A stretch of DNA of 64,000 bases from Paradevosia shaoguanensis (GTDB lineage Bacteria; Pseudomonadota; Alphaproteobacteria; Rhizobiales; Devosiaceae). Both the position numbers and the translations under genes were made by a program. Shown piece after piece: positions 7,902-16,523 of the stretch (within the stretch, counting starts at the first letter, position 1; every line of letters begins with the position of its first letter). The stretch is from NCBI RefSeq assembly GCF_016801025.1, contig NZ_CP068983.1, positions 2,665,001 to 2,729,000 on the forward strand, in the 5' to 3' direction. The notes under the pieces are model-generated. The model was not told the origin of the DNA. It ran no database searches and saw only the letters and a list, made by a program, of their open reading frames with translations.

Positions 7902-8822
7902 ATGTCGTTTCTGGCGAAACGCGAGGCCTTGGCCGCGCGCAACATGCGGCGCTTCGACTGGCTGCCGGTCTGGCTGGTGGCGCCAGCGGGCCTCTTGATG
8001 ACGGGCCTGCTCATCTACCCGATCGTGCAGGGCATCCTGCTCAGCTTTTTCGATACGCGCATTCTCAATTATGCACGCGGCAAGTTCATCGGCCTTGCCA
8101 ATTACGAGCGCCTCTTCGTCGATCCCTATTTCTGGAACGCGGTGCGCGTCACCTTCATCTATGGCGCAGCCTCGATGGTCTGCACCTATCTGCTCGGCCT
8201 GGGCTTTGCGCTGCTGCTCAATCGCAATTTTCCCGGGCGCGGCCTCATCCGCACGCTCTTCATTCTGCCCTGGGCCATCCCCGAAGTGGTGGCGGTCCTC
8301 ATCTTCGTCTGGATGCTCGATGCGCAGTTCGGCGTCATAAACTATGCGCTGGTCTCGGTTGGCCTGATCCGCGAGCCGCTGGCCTGGCTCGCCAACCGCG
8401 ACCTGGCCCTGCCGGCCCTTGTGCTCGTCACCTCATGGCAGCAATTCCCGCTGGCCATGCTCATTCTCCTTGCCGGCCTCCAGACCATTCCCAAGGAAGA
8501 ATATGAAGCGGCGATGGTCGATGGCGCCAATGCCTGGTCGCGCTTCATCCACGTCACCATGCCGGGCCTGCGCGCCGTCAACGTGGTGCTGGTACTGCTG
8601 CTGATCCTCAATTCCTTCCGCCGCGTGACCATGATCTACGCCATGACGGGCGGCGGGCCGGCGCGGGCGACGGAAACGCTCTCGATCCTTACCTACAACA
8701 CGGCCTTCGACTACCAGCGCATCGGCTATGCCGCGGCCATCGGCACGGCCCTGCTGGTGATCCTCCTGGTCTTCAGCCTCATCTACTACATCGCGCTGCT
8801 GCGCCAGAGGGATACGCAATGA
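7902..8822 (+). CDS. CUT1 ABC transporter permease (MalF/UgpA type)
   Basis: 306-residue inner-membrane permease from ATG 7902, preceded by GGGAGA; the frame is open upstream but ATG 7902 gives the usual N-terminus (MSFLAKREAL, then first membrane span WLVAPAGLLMTGLLIYPIV). Six hydrophobic segments and the EAA loop EEYEAAMVDGANAWSRF--TMPG that contacts the ATPase are present. Pairs with the next gene (ATGA overlap). Confidence 0.94.
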   Translation: MSFLAKREALAARNMRRFDWLPVWLVAPAGLLMTGLLIYPIVQGILLSFFDTRILNYARGKFIGLANYERLFVDPYFWNAVRVTFIYGAASMVCTYLLGLGFALLLNRNFPGRGLIRTLFILPWAIPEVVAVLIFVWMLDAQFGVINYALVSVGLIREPLAWLANRDLALPALVLVTSWQQFPLAMLILLAGLQTIPKEEYEAAMVDGANAWSRFIHVTMPGLRAVNVVLVLLLILNSFRRVTMIYAMTGGGPARATETLSILTYNTAFDYQRIGYAAAIGTALLVILLVFSLIYYIALLRQRDTQ

Positions 8823-9655
8823 GCCCGACCTTCCTGCGCCGGGCGATCGCCGTCGGGCTGTTCCTGCTGACGCTGGCCTGTGCCGCCCTTGTGGTGTTCC
8901 CCTATTATTGGATGTTCGTGTCCTCGGCGAGCACGCAATCCCTCTTCCAATGGCCGCCGCGGATCATTCCCGACGAGCTCTCGCTCGGCGCCTATGAGAA
9001 GATCTTTGCCGAGCGACCCCTGCTGCAATGGTTGCAGAACACGGCGCTGGTCTCGGTTTCGACCGCGATCTTCTGCACCGTGGTTTCGGTCAATGCCGGC
9101 TACGCGCTCTCGCGCTTCAAGACGCGCCTGACGGGCGGGTTCTCGCTGCTCATCATGTTCTCGCAGATGCTGCCGGCAGCCCTCATCGTCGTGCCGCTCT
9201 ACGTGATCTTCCGCCAGCTCGGCCTCTACAATTCGCTCATCGGCCTCGCCATCGCGGATTCCGCCTTCGTGCTGCCGCTCGCCACTTGGCTGATGAAGGG
9301 TTTTTTCGATCGCATTCCGATCGACCTGGAGGAACAGGCGCAGATCGATGGTTGCGGGCGCGTGGCCGCCTTCTATCGCGTCACGCTGCCTCTGGCGGCG
9401 CCGGGCCTCGTCGTCGTCACCGTCATGTCCTTCATCTCTGCCTGGGACGAGTTCTTCCTCGCCCGCACCCTCATTTCCTCACAGAGCAATTGGGTGCTCT
9501 CGGTGGCGCTGACCTCCTTTGAGGGGCAGTACACCATCGCCTGGAACGAGATGATGGCGGCTTCCGTGATCTTCGCGCTGCCCGCCGCCTGTTTCTTCCT
9601 TCTCGTGCAACGCTATCTCGTCTCCGGCATGACGAGCGGCGCGGTGAAGGGATAG
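8819..9655 (+). CDS. CUT1 ABC transporter permease (MalG/UgpE type)
   Basis: 278-residue second permease. N-terminal span (AVGLFLLTLACAALVVFPYYWMFVSS), further spans and the EAA loop LEEQAQIDGCGRVAAFYRVTLPL are visible; the C-terminal VQRYLVSGMTSGAVKG is characteristic of the MalG side. Overlaps the previous gene by ATGA and is followed after 5 bp by an amidohydrolase gene. Confidence 0.94.
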   Translation: MSPTFLRRAIAVGLFLLTLACAALVVFPYYWMFVSSASTQSLFQWPPRIIPDELSLGAYEKIFAERPLLQWLQNTALVSVSTAIFCTVVSVNAGYALSRFKTRLTGGFSLLIMFSQMLPAALIVVPLYVIFRQLGLYNSLIGLAIADSAFVLPLATWLMKGFFDRIPIDLEEQAQIDGCGRVAAFYRVTLPLAAPGLVVVTVMSFISAWDEFFLARTLISSQSNWVLSVALTSFEGQYTIAWNEMMAASVIFALPAACFFLLVQRYLVSGMTSGAVKG

Positions 9656-9660
9656 GGCCC

Positions 9661-10932
9661 GTGCATCAGTCAACGGAAAAACTCTGCCTCGTTTCGCGGC
9701 GCGTCTGGCTTGATCCCCCCGGCCGCTACGAGCCCCGCGCAGTCCTCATCGAGCAGGGCGTCATTGGCGAACTTGCTCCGATCTCGGCCGCCGCCGAGCT
9801 TGGGCCGGAATGGCGCGTGGTCGATCTCGGCGAGCGGCCGCTGCTCCCCGGCCTCATCAACACGCATGTCCATCTCGAATTCAGCGCGTCCTCGCGTCCG
9901 CTGGCCGAGTTCGAGAAGGAGCCGGTCAGCGAGCGTCTGTTGCGTGCCATCGGCAATGCCCGCGTGCTGCTGGAAAGCGGCGTCACCACCGCGCGCGATT
10001 GCGGTTCGAGCCTCGAATTGCTGGCGCTGGCGCGGCGGCCGGACCTGCACCCGGTCACGCTTCCGCGTCTCGTGATGTCGGGACCGCCCATCACCATCAC
10101 GCGCGGACACCTCCACATGATGGGTGGGGAGGCCGATACCATTGCCGAGATCGATGCGGTCATCCAGATCGGTCGCGAGCATGGCGCGCGCAGCCTCAAG
10201 CTCATGGGCAGCGGCGGCGGCATGACCCCAGGCACCCTGCCGGAAAGCGCGGCCTATCCGCAATTCGTCTTCGATCATGTTGCCGGGCACGCGCGCCGGG
10301 CTGATCTGCCGAGCGTAGTGCATGTTCTCGCGCCCGAAAGCATCAGGCGCGGCGCACTGGCGCGTTTCGATAGCCTCGAACACTGCGCCTTTTTCGTCCG
10401 CAACGACCAGGGTGCGCTGGAGCGTCATTTCGATCCGGCGATTGCCGGGCTGGTGCGCGATAGCGGCTCGCGTGTCATGGCCAATCTCTCGACGGCTACG
10501 CGCGCGCTCGAGCGCCTGCGTCAGGACCCGTCAGCGTCTCCCGATGCGAGCCATCAATTGCAGCAATTCGATCTCATGATCGAGAATTTCGGTCGGATGC
10601 TCGCCATGGGCATCCCCTTCGTCTGCGGCACCGATGCCGGCGTGCGCGATACGCCTTTCTCCGATACCGCGCTGGAACTCGTCTGGCTGGAGCGGGGCGG
10701 CATGTCTTCGGTCGAGGCCCTACGCGCCGCGACCCTCGAAGCGGCGGCGGCTCTCCATTTCGACAGGCAGATCGGCCGCATTGCGCCCGGCTACGCCGCC
10801 GATCTTCTGGTGTTCGACGACGATCCGCTGGAACGGCTCGACCGTTTCGCGGCGCCTGCTGGGGTCATGGCTCGCGGCGCTATCGTCAAGGCCTCCGGCC
10901 CTCTCGCTTTCTCTCAGGATAATCCACGATGA
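9661..10932 (+). CDS. Amidohydrolase family protein (imidazolonepropionase/prolidase-like)
   Basis: 423-residue metal-dependent hydrolase from GTG 9661. Composite start: beta-sandwich, then LPGLINTHVHLEF with the HxH metal motif, GVTTARDCGS, lysine in ARSLKLMGSGGG, histidines in SVVHVLAPES and SLEHCAFF, and aspartate in VCGTDAGVRDTPF; the C-terminus IAPGYAADLLVFDDDPL closes the sandwich. These are features of the COG1228-type amidohydrolases that cleave cyclic or linear amides. Being within the CUT1 operon, it likely acts on the imported compound or a breakdown product in the cytosol. Substrate unknown. Confidence 0.88.
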   Translation: MHQSTEKLCLVSRRVWLDPPGRYEPRAVLIEQGVIGELAPISAAAELGPEWRVVDLGERPLLPGLINTHVHLEFSASSRPLAEFEKEPVSERLLRAIGNARVLLESGVTTARDCGSSLELLALARRPDLHPVTLPRLVMSGPPITITRGHLHMMGGEADTIAEIDAVIQIGREHGARSLKLMGSGGGMTPGTLPESAAYPQFVFDHVAGHARRADLPSVVHVLAPESIRRGALARFDSLEHCAFFVRNDQGALERHFDPAIAGLVRDSGSRVMANLSTATRALERLRQDPSASPDASHQLQQFDLMIENFGRMLAMGIPFVCGTDAGVRDTPFSDTALELVWLERGGMSSVEALRAATLEAAAALHFDRQIGRIAPGYAADLLVFDDDPLERLDRFAAPAGVMARGAIVKASGPLAFSQDNPR

Positions 10933-12170
10933 CTGCGCATCTCCGTTGTCTCTCCTGCAACGCCAAACTGCCTGCGGCCGAGCACTATTCCTGCCCCGAA
11001 TGCGGCGGCGAGCTGGACGTGCAATACGACCATGACCGCATCCGCGAAGACGGCCGCCTCGCACAAAGCTGGCGGCAGCCCGGCCCGATGGCCGAACGTT
11101 TCGCCGAGCTGATGCCGCTGGCCGCGCCCGAGTCTGCGGTGAGCCTGGGCGAAGGCAACACTCCGCTAGTGCGCTCGCACAATCTCGCGCGTCGCTTGGG
11201 CCTGCGTCATCTCTATTTCAAGCTCGAAGGCTCCAACCCCACCGGCTCCTTCAAGGATCGGCAGGTCGCCATTGCCATCTCCAAGGCGCGCGAACTGGGC
11301 CGTCGCCGCTTTGCTACCGTGTCGTCCGGCAATGTCGGCAATGCGCTGGCTGCCTATGCCGCCCATACCGGCGGACGCGCTGATATCTGGGTGTCGCACG
11401 AGACCGCCGAGGCCAAGCGCCAGCAGATCGAAATCTATGGCGCGCAGGTCTTCCTGCTGCCGTCCCCGCGTGGCGATGGCGGGCCGGGGCCGTATTTTTC
11501 CGCGCTCAAGGGGCTGCCCGATTTCTGCGCGCGCCACGGCCTCGTGCCGATGATCTCGGCGCGCCCCATCAACCCCTATATGGTCGAAGGCGCCAAGGCG
11601 ATCGGCTATGAAATCGCCGCCACGCTCGGGCGTAATCCTGACGTCGTCTTCGCGCCCGTCGGCGGCGGCGGCCTCGCCGGCGGCGTCTTCAAGGCGTTTT
11701 CCGATCTCGTTGCCGTCGGCCTCGCCGACACGGTGCCGCAACTGCGCGGTGGCCAGCGCCGCGCCTATTTCGCGCCGGTGGATCGCATGGATGAGCCGCA
11801 ATACCAGACCGGCTATTACCTGCCGCTCGATGGCCATTGGGCATGGCAATCGATCCAGGCTTCCGGCGGCACGCTCCAGATCATGGAGGATGATGCCATC
11901 CGCGCCGCCCAGGGCGAGCTCGCGCGGCAGGAGGGTGTCTTCGCCGAACCGCACGGGGCCTATGCCCTGGCGGCGATGATCGAGGCGGCCGACAAGGGTT
12001 CGCTCGATCCCGATGCGCTCACGGTCTGCGTCATCTCCGGCTTCGGCCTCAAGGACATGGTCGCTGCCCGCGAGATCATCGCCAATGCCGGGCGACCGCC
12101 CATCGAGGTCGCTTCACTCGAAGCCTCCGAGGCCCATTTCGCTTCTCCCGAAAGTCTGGAGCTCAACTGA
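10929..12170 (+). CDS. Threonine synthase-like PLP-dependent enzyme
   Basis: 413-residue fold-type II PLP protein. N-terminal zinc-ribbon-like cysteines C7-x2-C10 and C22-x2-C25, LGEGNTPL substrate loop, PLP lysine Lys109 in NPTGSFKDRQ, VSSGNVGNALAAYA, and the glycine-rich phosphate loop PVGGGGLAGG match threonine synthase and its catabolic relatives (threonine dehydratase, diaminopropionate ammonia-lyase). Its location between an amidohydrolase and a transport ATPase argues for a catabolic beta-elimination or deamination rather than threonine biosynthesis. ATGA overlap upstream; its stop overlaps the next ATG by one base. Confidence 0.85.
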   Translation: MTAHLRCLSCNAKLPAAEHYSCPECGGELDVQYDHDRIREDGRLAQSWRQPGPMAERFAELMPLAAPESAVSLGEGNTPLVRSHNLARRLGLRHLYFKLEGSNPTGSFKDRQVAIAISKARELGRRRFATVSSGNVGNALAAYAAHTGGRADIWVSHETAEAKRQQIEIYGAQVFLLPSPRGDGGPGPYFSALKGLPDFCARHGLVPMISARPINPYMVEGAKAIGYEIAATLGRNPDVVFAPVGGGGLAGGVFKAFSDLVAVGLADTVPQLRGGQRRAYFAPVDRMDEPQYQTGYYLPLDGHWAWQSIQASGGTLQIMEDDAIRAAQGELARQEGVFAEPHGAYALAAMIEAADKGSLDPDALTVCVISGFGLKDMVAAREIIANAGRPPIEVASLEASEAHFASPESLELN

Positions 12171-13234
12171 TGGCCAATGTCGATATCGTCGATGTGCGCA
12201 AGTCCTACGGCGATGCCCATGTGCTCCATGGCATCGACGTTTCGATCACCGACGGCGAATTCGTCGTGCTGGTCGGCCCCTCCGGATGCGGCAAGTCCAC
12301 GCTTCTGCGGATGATCGCCGGGCTCGAAACCATTTCGGGCGGCGAGGTCCGCATCGGCGGCTCGGTGATGAACGCGCTGCTCCCCAAGGACCGCGACATC
12401 GCCATGGTGTTCCAGAACTACGCGCTTTATCCCAACAAGACGGTGGCGGCCAATATCGGCTTCCCCCTCAAGATGCGCGGCGAGAAAGCTGCCGCGATCA
12501 AGGAGCGGGTGGCCGAGGCGGCCCGCACGCTCGGCCTCGAAGACCTGCTCGAGCGCTATCCGCGCCAGCTTTCCGGCGGCCAGCGCCAGCGTGTCGCCAT
12601 GGGGCGCGCCATCGTGCGTTCGCCGCGCGTCTTCCTTTTCGACGAGCCGCTGTCCAATCTCGACGCCAAGCTGCGCGTCAAGATGCGGGCCGAGATCAAG
12701 GAGCTCCACCAGCGCCTCGGCACCACCATGATCTACGTTACGCACGACCAGATCGAGGCCATGACCATGGCCGACCGGATCGTGGTCATGCGCGGCGGTC
12801 GCATCGAGCAGGTCGGCACGCCGCTCGAACTCTATGACCGCCCGGCCAACCAGTTCGTAGCCAGCTTCATCGGCTCCCCCTCAATGAACTTCCTCGCCGG
12901 AAAGCTCGAACGCACCGAGGGCGGCGCCACCTTCATCGGCCCGATGGGCGAGCGCATCGCCCTGGAGAGGGGCAGGGACCTGCCATCGACCGCCGACGTG
13001 GTGCTGGGCATCCGCCCCGAGCACCTCGATCTTGCCACCACCGAGACGCCGGGCGCCTTCATGGCCAATGTGGCGGTGGTCGAGCCGACCGGCGCCGAGA
13101 CGATGATCGTCGCCCGCACGGCAGGCGGCGAGATGACCATTTCCTGCAAGGGGCGGCCGGATGTGCGTCCGGGCCAGACGATCTGGTTGCGGCCGCTGCC
13201 CGAGCATGTCCATCTTTTCGCCGGCGAGCATTGA
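12170..13234 (+). CDS. CUT1 ABC transporter ATPase (MalK/UgpC type)
   Basis: 354 residues: Walker [11 protein letters not shown]-loop [14 protein letters not shown], signature [14 protein letters not shown], Walker B VFLFDEP with LSNLDAKLR, switch His YVTHDQIEAM, then a C-terminal TOBE/MalK regulatory domain (VVLGIRPEHLDL, PGQTIWLRPLPEHVHLF). It energises the permeases of this operon. As the binding-protein operon at 17774-24580 lacks an ATPase, sharing is possible. Confidence 0.95.
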   Translation: MANVDIVDVRKSYGDAHVLHGIDVSITDGEFVVLVGPSGCGKSTLLRMIAGLETISGGEVRIGGSVMNALLPKDRDIAMVFQNYALYPNKTVAANIGFPLKMRGEKAAAIKERVAEAARTLGLEDLLERYPRQLSGGQRQRVAMGRAIVRSPRVFLFDEPLSNLDAKLRVKMRAEIKELHQRLGTTMIYVTHDQIEAMTMADRIVVMRGGRIEQVGTPLELYDRPANQFVASFIGSPSMNFLAGKLERTEGGATFIGPMGERIALERGRDLPSTADVVLGIRPEHLDLATTETPGAFMANVAVVEPTGAETMIVARTAGGEMTISCKGRPDVRPGQTIWLRPLPEHVHLFAGEH

Positions 13235-13242
13235 GAGCGCAT

Positions 13243-14370
13243 ATGGGCGGCTATTCGCTTGAACACGTCCGGCCGATCGGCTTTCCCGACGCTGCCGGCC
13301 CGCGCGACATCCATGTCGACGCGCAAGGCTTCGTCTGCGCCGAACCGGTCGCCGGCGCCGAGCGCATCGATTGCCGCGGCGCCTTCGTCTCCCCCGGCTG
13401 GGCAGACCTGCACGTCCATGTCTGGTATGGCGGCTCCGACTTTTCCGTCCGCGCCGATGAAGCAGGCCTCAACCGTGGCGTCACCGCCATGGCCGATGCC
13501 GGCTCGGCAGGCGAGGCCACTTTCCACGGTCTGCGCGAATACGTCCTCGAGCGCCAACGCGAAACCATAAAGGCCTTCATCAATATCGGCTCGATCGGAC
13601 TGGTCGCCGCCAACCGTGTCTCCGAACTCTCCGGTCCCGGCTCGATCGACGTCGAGCGCACAAGGCGCGTGATCGCCGCCAATCGCGACGTCATCTGCGG
13701 CGTAAAGGTCCGGTGCAGCGGCCTCGTCGTCGGCCAATGGGGCCTCGAACCTCTCCGCATCGCACGCGCAGTGGCTGACGAAGCCGGCCTTTCGCTGATG
13801 GTCCATATCGGGGAGGCCCCGCCGGCCGTCGAAGACGTCCTCGAACTCCTCGCGCCGGGCGATCTCGTCACCCATTGCTTCCACGGCAAGCAGGGCACGG
13901 CGCTCTTCGAGACCCCAGAGCGCGTGGCCCTGGCCTGCGCGGCCGCCGCCCGCGGCGTGCGGTTCGATGTCGGCCACGGCGCCGCGTCCTACAGTTTCGA
14001 CATGGCCGAACGCGCGCTCCTCGCGGGCTTCAAGCCGTTCTCGATCTCGACCGACCTCCACCAGCGCAATATCCGCGGTCCCGTCTACGACCTGGCCACG
14101 ACCGCCTCGAAACTCCTCGCCATCGGTCTTCCCCTCGAAGATTGCGTCCTTGCGATTTCAGAGCGTCCTCGCAGCGTTCTCGGGCTCGAATCGGCGCGCA
14201 ACCTCGAAGTCGGCAGCCGTGCGGACCTCACGGTTTTCGAACTCCTCGCCAGCGATCTCGTCGCCGCCGACAGCCTCGGCGCATCGCGGAATCTGCCGAC
14301 CCTATTCCGGCCGCTCTATGCGGCATTGGGCTCTGTTCTCCAGCGCGTGCCCGACAAAGCCGGCGTCTGA
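13243..14370 (+). CDS. Amidohydrolase/deacetylase family metallohydrolase (COG3964-like)
   Basis: 375 residues from ATG 13243; a TTG at 13231 overlapping the upstream stop is an alternative start. Metal motif PGWADLHVHVWYGG, candidate carboxylated lysine in CGVKVRCSG, histidines in LMVHIGEAP and VTHCFHGKQG, FDVGHGAASYSFD and the final aspartate in SISTDLHQRN. Relatives are annotated as dihydroorotase-like deacetylases, some of which hydrolyse N- or O-acetyl compounds. Last gene of the operon; with the upstream amidohydrolase and PLP enzyme it suggests stepwise removal of acyl and amino groups from the imported molecule. Confidence 0.85.
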   Translation: MGGYSLEHVRPIGFPDAAGPRDIHVDAQGFVCAEPVAGAERIDCRGAFVSPGWADLHVHVWYGGSDFSVRADEAGLNRGVTAMADAGSAGEATFHGLREYVLERQRETIKAFINIGSIGLVAANRVSELSGPGSIDVERTRRVIAANRDVICGVKVRCSGLVVGQWGLEPLRIARAVADEAGLSLMVHIGEAPPAVEDVLELLAPGDLVTHCFHGKQGTALFETPERVALACAAAARGVRFDVGHGAASYSFDMAERALLAGFKPFSISTDLHQRNIRGPVYDLATTASKLLAIGLPLEDCVLAISERPRSVLGLESARNLEVGSRADLTVFELLASDLVAADSLGASRNLPTLFRPLYAALGSVLQRVPDKAGV

Positions 14371-14436
14371 GGCGGAACGCTCGCGCGTCTCGTTGCATTT
14401 CAGGATAGGCTCGAAATCACAGCAAGGGGACGAACG

Positions 14437-14916
14437 ATGGCGATTGCCAAGAACACCATTTGCATCTGGTACGACAAGGAAGCCGAGGAGGCCGCGCGCT
14501 TTTATGCCGAGCTCTTCCCAGACAGCAAGGTAACGGCGGTGCGCCGTGCGCCCGGCGACAATCCCTCCGGCAAGGCCGGCGAGGTGCTCACCGTCGAATT
14601 CACCATCTGCGGCGTGCCCTGCATCGGCCTCAATGGCGGGCCGGCCTTCAAGCACAGCGAGGCCTTTTCCTTCCAGATCGCCACCGACGATCAGGAGGAA
14701 ACCGATCGCTACTGGAACGCCATCGTCGGCAATGGCGGGGAGGAGAGCGCCTGCGGCTGGTGCAAGGACAGGTGGGGCCTTTCCTGGCAGATCACCCCGC
14801 GCACGCTGAGCGAAGCGATGATCGCGGGCGGCGACGAAGCGAAGCGCGCGTTCGACGCCATGATGAAGATGAAGAAGATCGACGTCGCCGCGATCGACGC
14901 CGCCCGGCGCGGCTAG
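14437..14916 (+). CDS. VOC-superfamily protein (PhnB/3-demethylubiquinone-methyltransferase-like fold)
   Basis: 159 residues, small cytosolic protein of the PF06983 type: CIWYDKEAEEAARFYAELFPDSKV, FTICGVPCIGLNGGP, FSFQIATDDQEETDRYWNAIVGNGGEESACGWCKDRWGLSWQITP. Such proteins are common, mostly uncharacterised and often stress- or resistance-related. Overlaps the convergent LysR gene by 4 bp. No link to the upstream operon is apparent. Confidence 0.88.
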   Translation: MAIAKNTICIWYDKEAEEAARFYAELFPDSKVTAVRRAPGDNPSGKAGEVLTVEFTICGVPCIGLNGGPAFKHSEAFSFQIATDDQEETDRYWNAIVGNGGEESACGWCKDRWGLSWQITPRTLSEAMIAGGDEAKRAFDAMMKMKKIDVAAIDAARRG

Positions 14917-15779
14917 CCAAGCATCTCGGCCAGAAAGTCGAACACCAGCCGTATGCGGCGGCTGGTATGGAGTTCGGCATGGGTCGCCAGCCAGACCGGG
15001 ATCGGGAACGGATCGAGTTCGGGCAGCACCTGAACGATGTCGTCATGCCGCTCCGCTGCCTCTCGCTGCACGACCCCGATCCCCAGTCCTTGTCGCACCA
15101 TTTCGAGCGCGACCACAAAGCTGTTGGCGCTCCAGCGGAAGTTCTCGACCGTAAGCGGCAGCCCGCGCTCGTCGCGCAGCGCCGCCAACAAATCCTCGAC
15201 CCTGAAGAAGCCGACGAAATCCGCCGTCGCCAGGTCTTCCACCCGCTCTGGCCGCCCTCGCGCCACGAGATAGGAGCGCGAGGAATAGAGATGGGCGGCG
15301 CTGTCGCGACACCGGCGGGCCACCAGGTCCGGCTGGGCAGGGCGGACATGCCGGATGGCGATATCGGCCTCGCGACGCAGGATATCGCTCAGCCCGTTCG
15401 AGGCCACGATTTGCACCCGAATGCCCGGCGCCCGCTCGTGCAGTTGCCGCAGGAGCGGGGGCAGCACATAGGCGGCGACGATGTCGCTGGCCGAGATCTT
15501 GACCAGCCCCTCGATCGATTGCGCCTGCCCCGAAGCCACGAGCGCCAGTTCCTCGGCAGCCTCTCCCATGCGCCGCACGTGCACGAGCAGATCCTTGCCC
15601 GAGGGCGTCAGCACCAGCGAGCGCCCGACGCGGTCGAAGAGCAGGATGCCCAGGCTTACTTCGAGCGCGCTGACCTGCCGGCTGAGCGTCGGTTGCGTCA
15701 GCTTGAGTTCGAGGGCCGCGGCCGACAGCGAGCCCGTCTCGGCCGTCGCGAGAAATGCCCTGATGAGGTTCCAGTCCAT
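14913..15779 (-). CDS. LysR family transcriptional regulator
   Basis: 288 residues. N-terminal helix-turn-helix MDWNLIRAFLATAETGSLSAAALELKLTQPTLSRQVSALE, then a LysR substrate-binding domain (VKISASDIVAAYVLPPLL, DIAIRHVRPAQPDLVARR, MVRQGLGIGVVQ). Divergent from a methyltransferase gene with a LysR-box-like inverted repeat between them, so it probably regulates itself and that gene. Confidence 0.93.
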   Translation of the reverse strand: MDWNLIRAFLATAETGSLSAAALELKLTQPTLSRQVSALEVSLGILLFDRVGRSLVLTPSGKDLLVHVRRMGEAAEELALVASGQAQSIEGLVKISASDIVAAYVLPPLLRQLHERAPGIRVQIVASNGLSDILRREADIAIRHVRPAQPDLVARRCRDSAAHLYSSRSYLVARGRPERVEDLATADFVGFFRVEDLLAALRDERGLPLTVENFRWSANSFVVALEMVRQGLGIGVVQREAAERHDDIVQVLPELDPFPIPVWLATHAELHTSRRIRLVFDFLAEMLG

Positions 15780-15788
15780 GCCCGCTCC

Positions 15789-15806
15789 TTATGCGTCAAT
15801 GCATAA
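15789..15806. promoter_or_regulatory. LysR-box-like inverted repeat between LysR and methyltransferase genes
   Basis: TTATGC-N6-GCATAA is a perfect 6-bp inverted repeat 9 bp upstream of the LysR start codon, where autoregulatory LysR sites are usually found. Confidence 0.5.
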
Positions 15807-15890
15807 AGCTGCTGCGCTTTTCGCCAATTTAGCAGCGATCCGCGTATATGTAATGTGACGGCGTCAGATGAGCGGTCGAGGTTCGGCAGG

Positions 15891-16523
15891 ATGGATACGG
15901 TGAACACTGAGAGCCGGTTCTGGGACAGGCTGGCGGCGCGCTATGCGCGCCAGCCGATTGCCGACGAGGCGGCCTATCAGCACAAGCTGCGCGTCACGCA
16001 GGGCTATCTCAGGCCTGACATGCAATTGCTCGAATTCGGCTGCGGCACGGGCAGCACCGCGCTCATCCATGCGCCCCATGTCGCCCATATCCGCGCCATC
16101 GACTATTCCGAGAACATGCTGGCCATCGCTCGCGGCAAGGCCCGGGATGCGGGAATCGAAAACGTCACTTTCGAGCAGGCCGACATTGCCGGCCTCGATG
16201 TACCCGATGCCACCTATGACATGGTGCTCGGACTCAGCATCCTCCATCTCCTCCACGACAAGCAGGCGGTGATCGACAAGGTCGCGCGCATGCTCAAGCC
16301 CGGCGGCCTCTTTGTCAGCAGCACGGCGTGCCTGGGCGACACCATGGCGGTGTTCAAATACCTGGCGCCCGCCGGCAAGGCCCTGCGCCTCCTGCCGCAA
16401 CTCGACGTCATGACGACCGCTGAGCTGCGACGCAGCGTGGAGCAGGGCGGTTTCGGCATAGAGCAGCTCTGGCAGCCCAAGCGCGGCGCCGCCGTCTTCA
16501 TCGTCGCCCGCAAGCCCGGCTAG
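15891..16523 (+). CDS. Class I SAM-dependent methyltransferase
   Basis: 210 residues from ATG 15891 (MDTVNTESRFWDRLAARYA), preceded by GGCAGG; a GTG at 15855 would add 12 residues. SAM-binding motif I is LLEFGCGTGSTAL, motif II acidic residue in IRAIDYSENML, motif III VTFEQADIAGLDV, and MLKPGGLFVSST follows. Substrate unknown. It ends 4 bp into the convergent LacI gene end. Confidence 0.9.
   Translation: MDTVNTESRFWDRLAARYARQPIADEAAYQHKLRVTQGYLRPDMQLLEFGCGTGSTALIHAPHVAHIRAIDYSENMLAIARGKARDAGIENVTFEQADIAGLDVPDATYDMVLGLSILHLLHDKQAVIDKVARMLKPGGLFVSSTACLGDTMAVFKYLAPAGKALRLLPQLDVMTTAELRRSVEQGGFGIEQLWQPKRGAAVFIVARKPG

Noticed and set aside
10929-12170. Housekeeping threonine synthase
   Set aside because: Embedded in a transporter operon between hydrolase genes and without thrA/thrB neighbours; a catabolic relative is more likely, though activity cannot be excluded from sequence.
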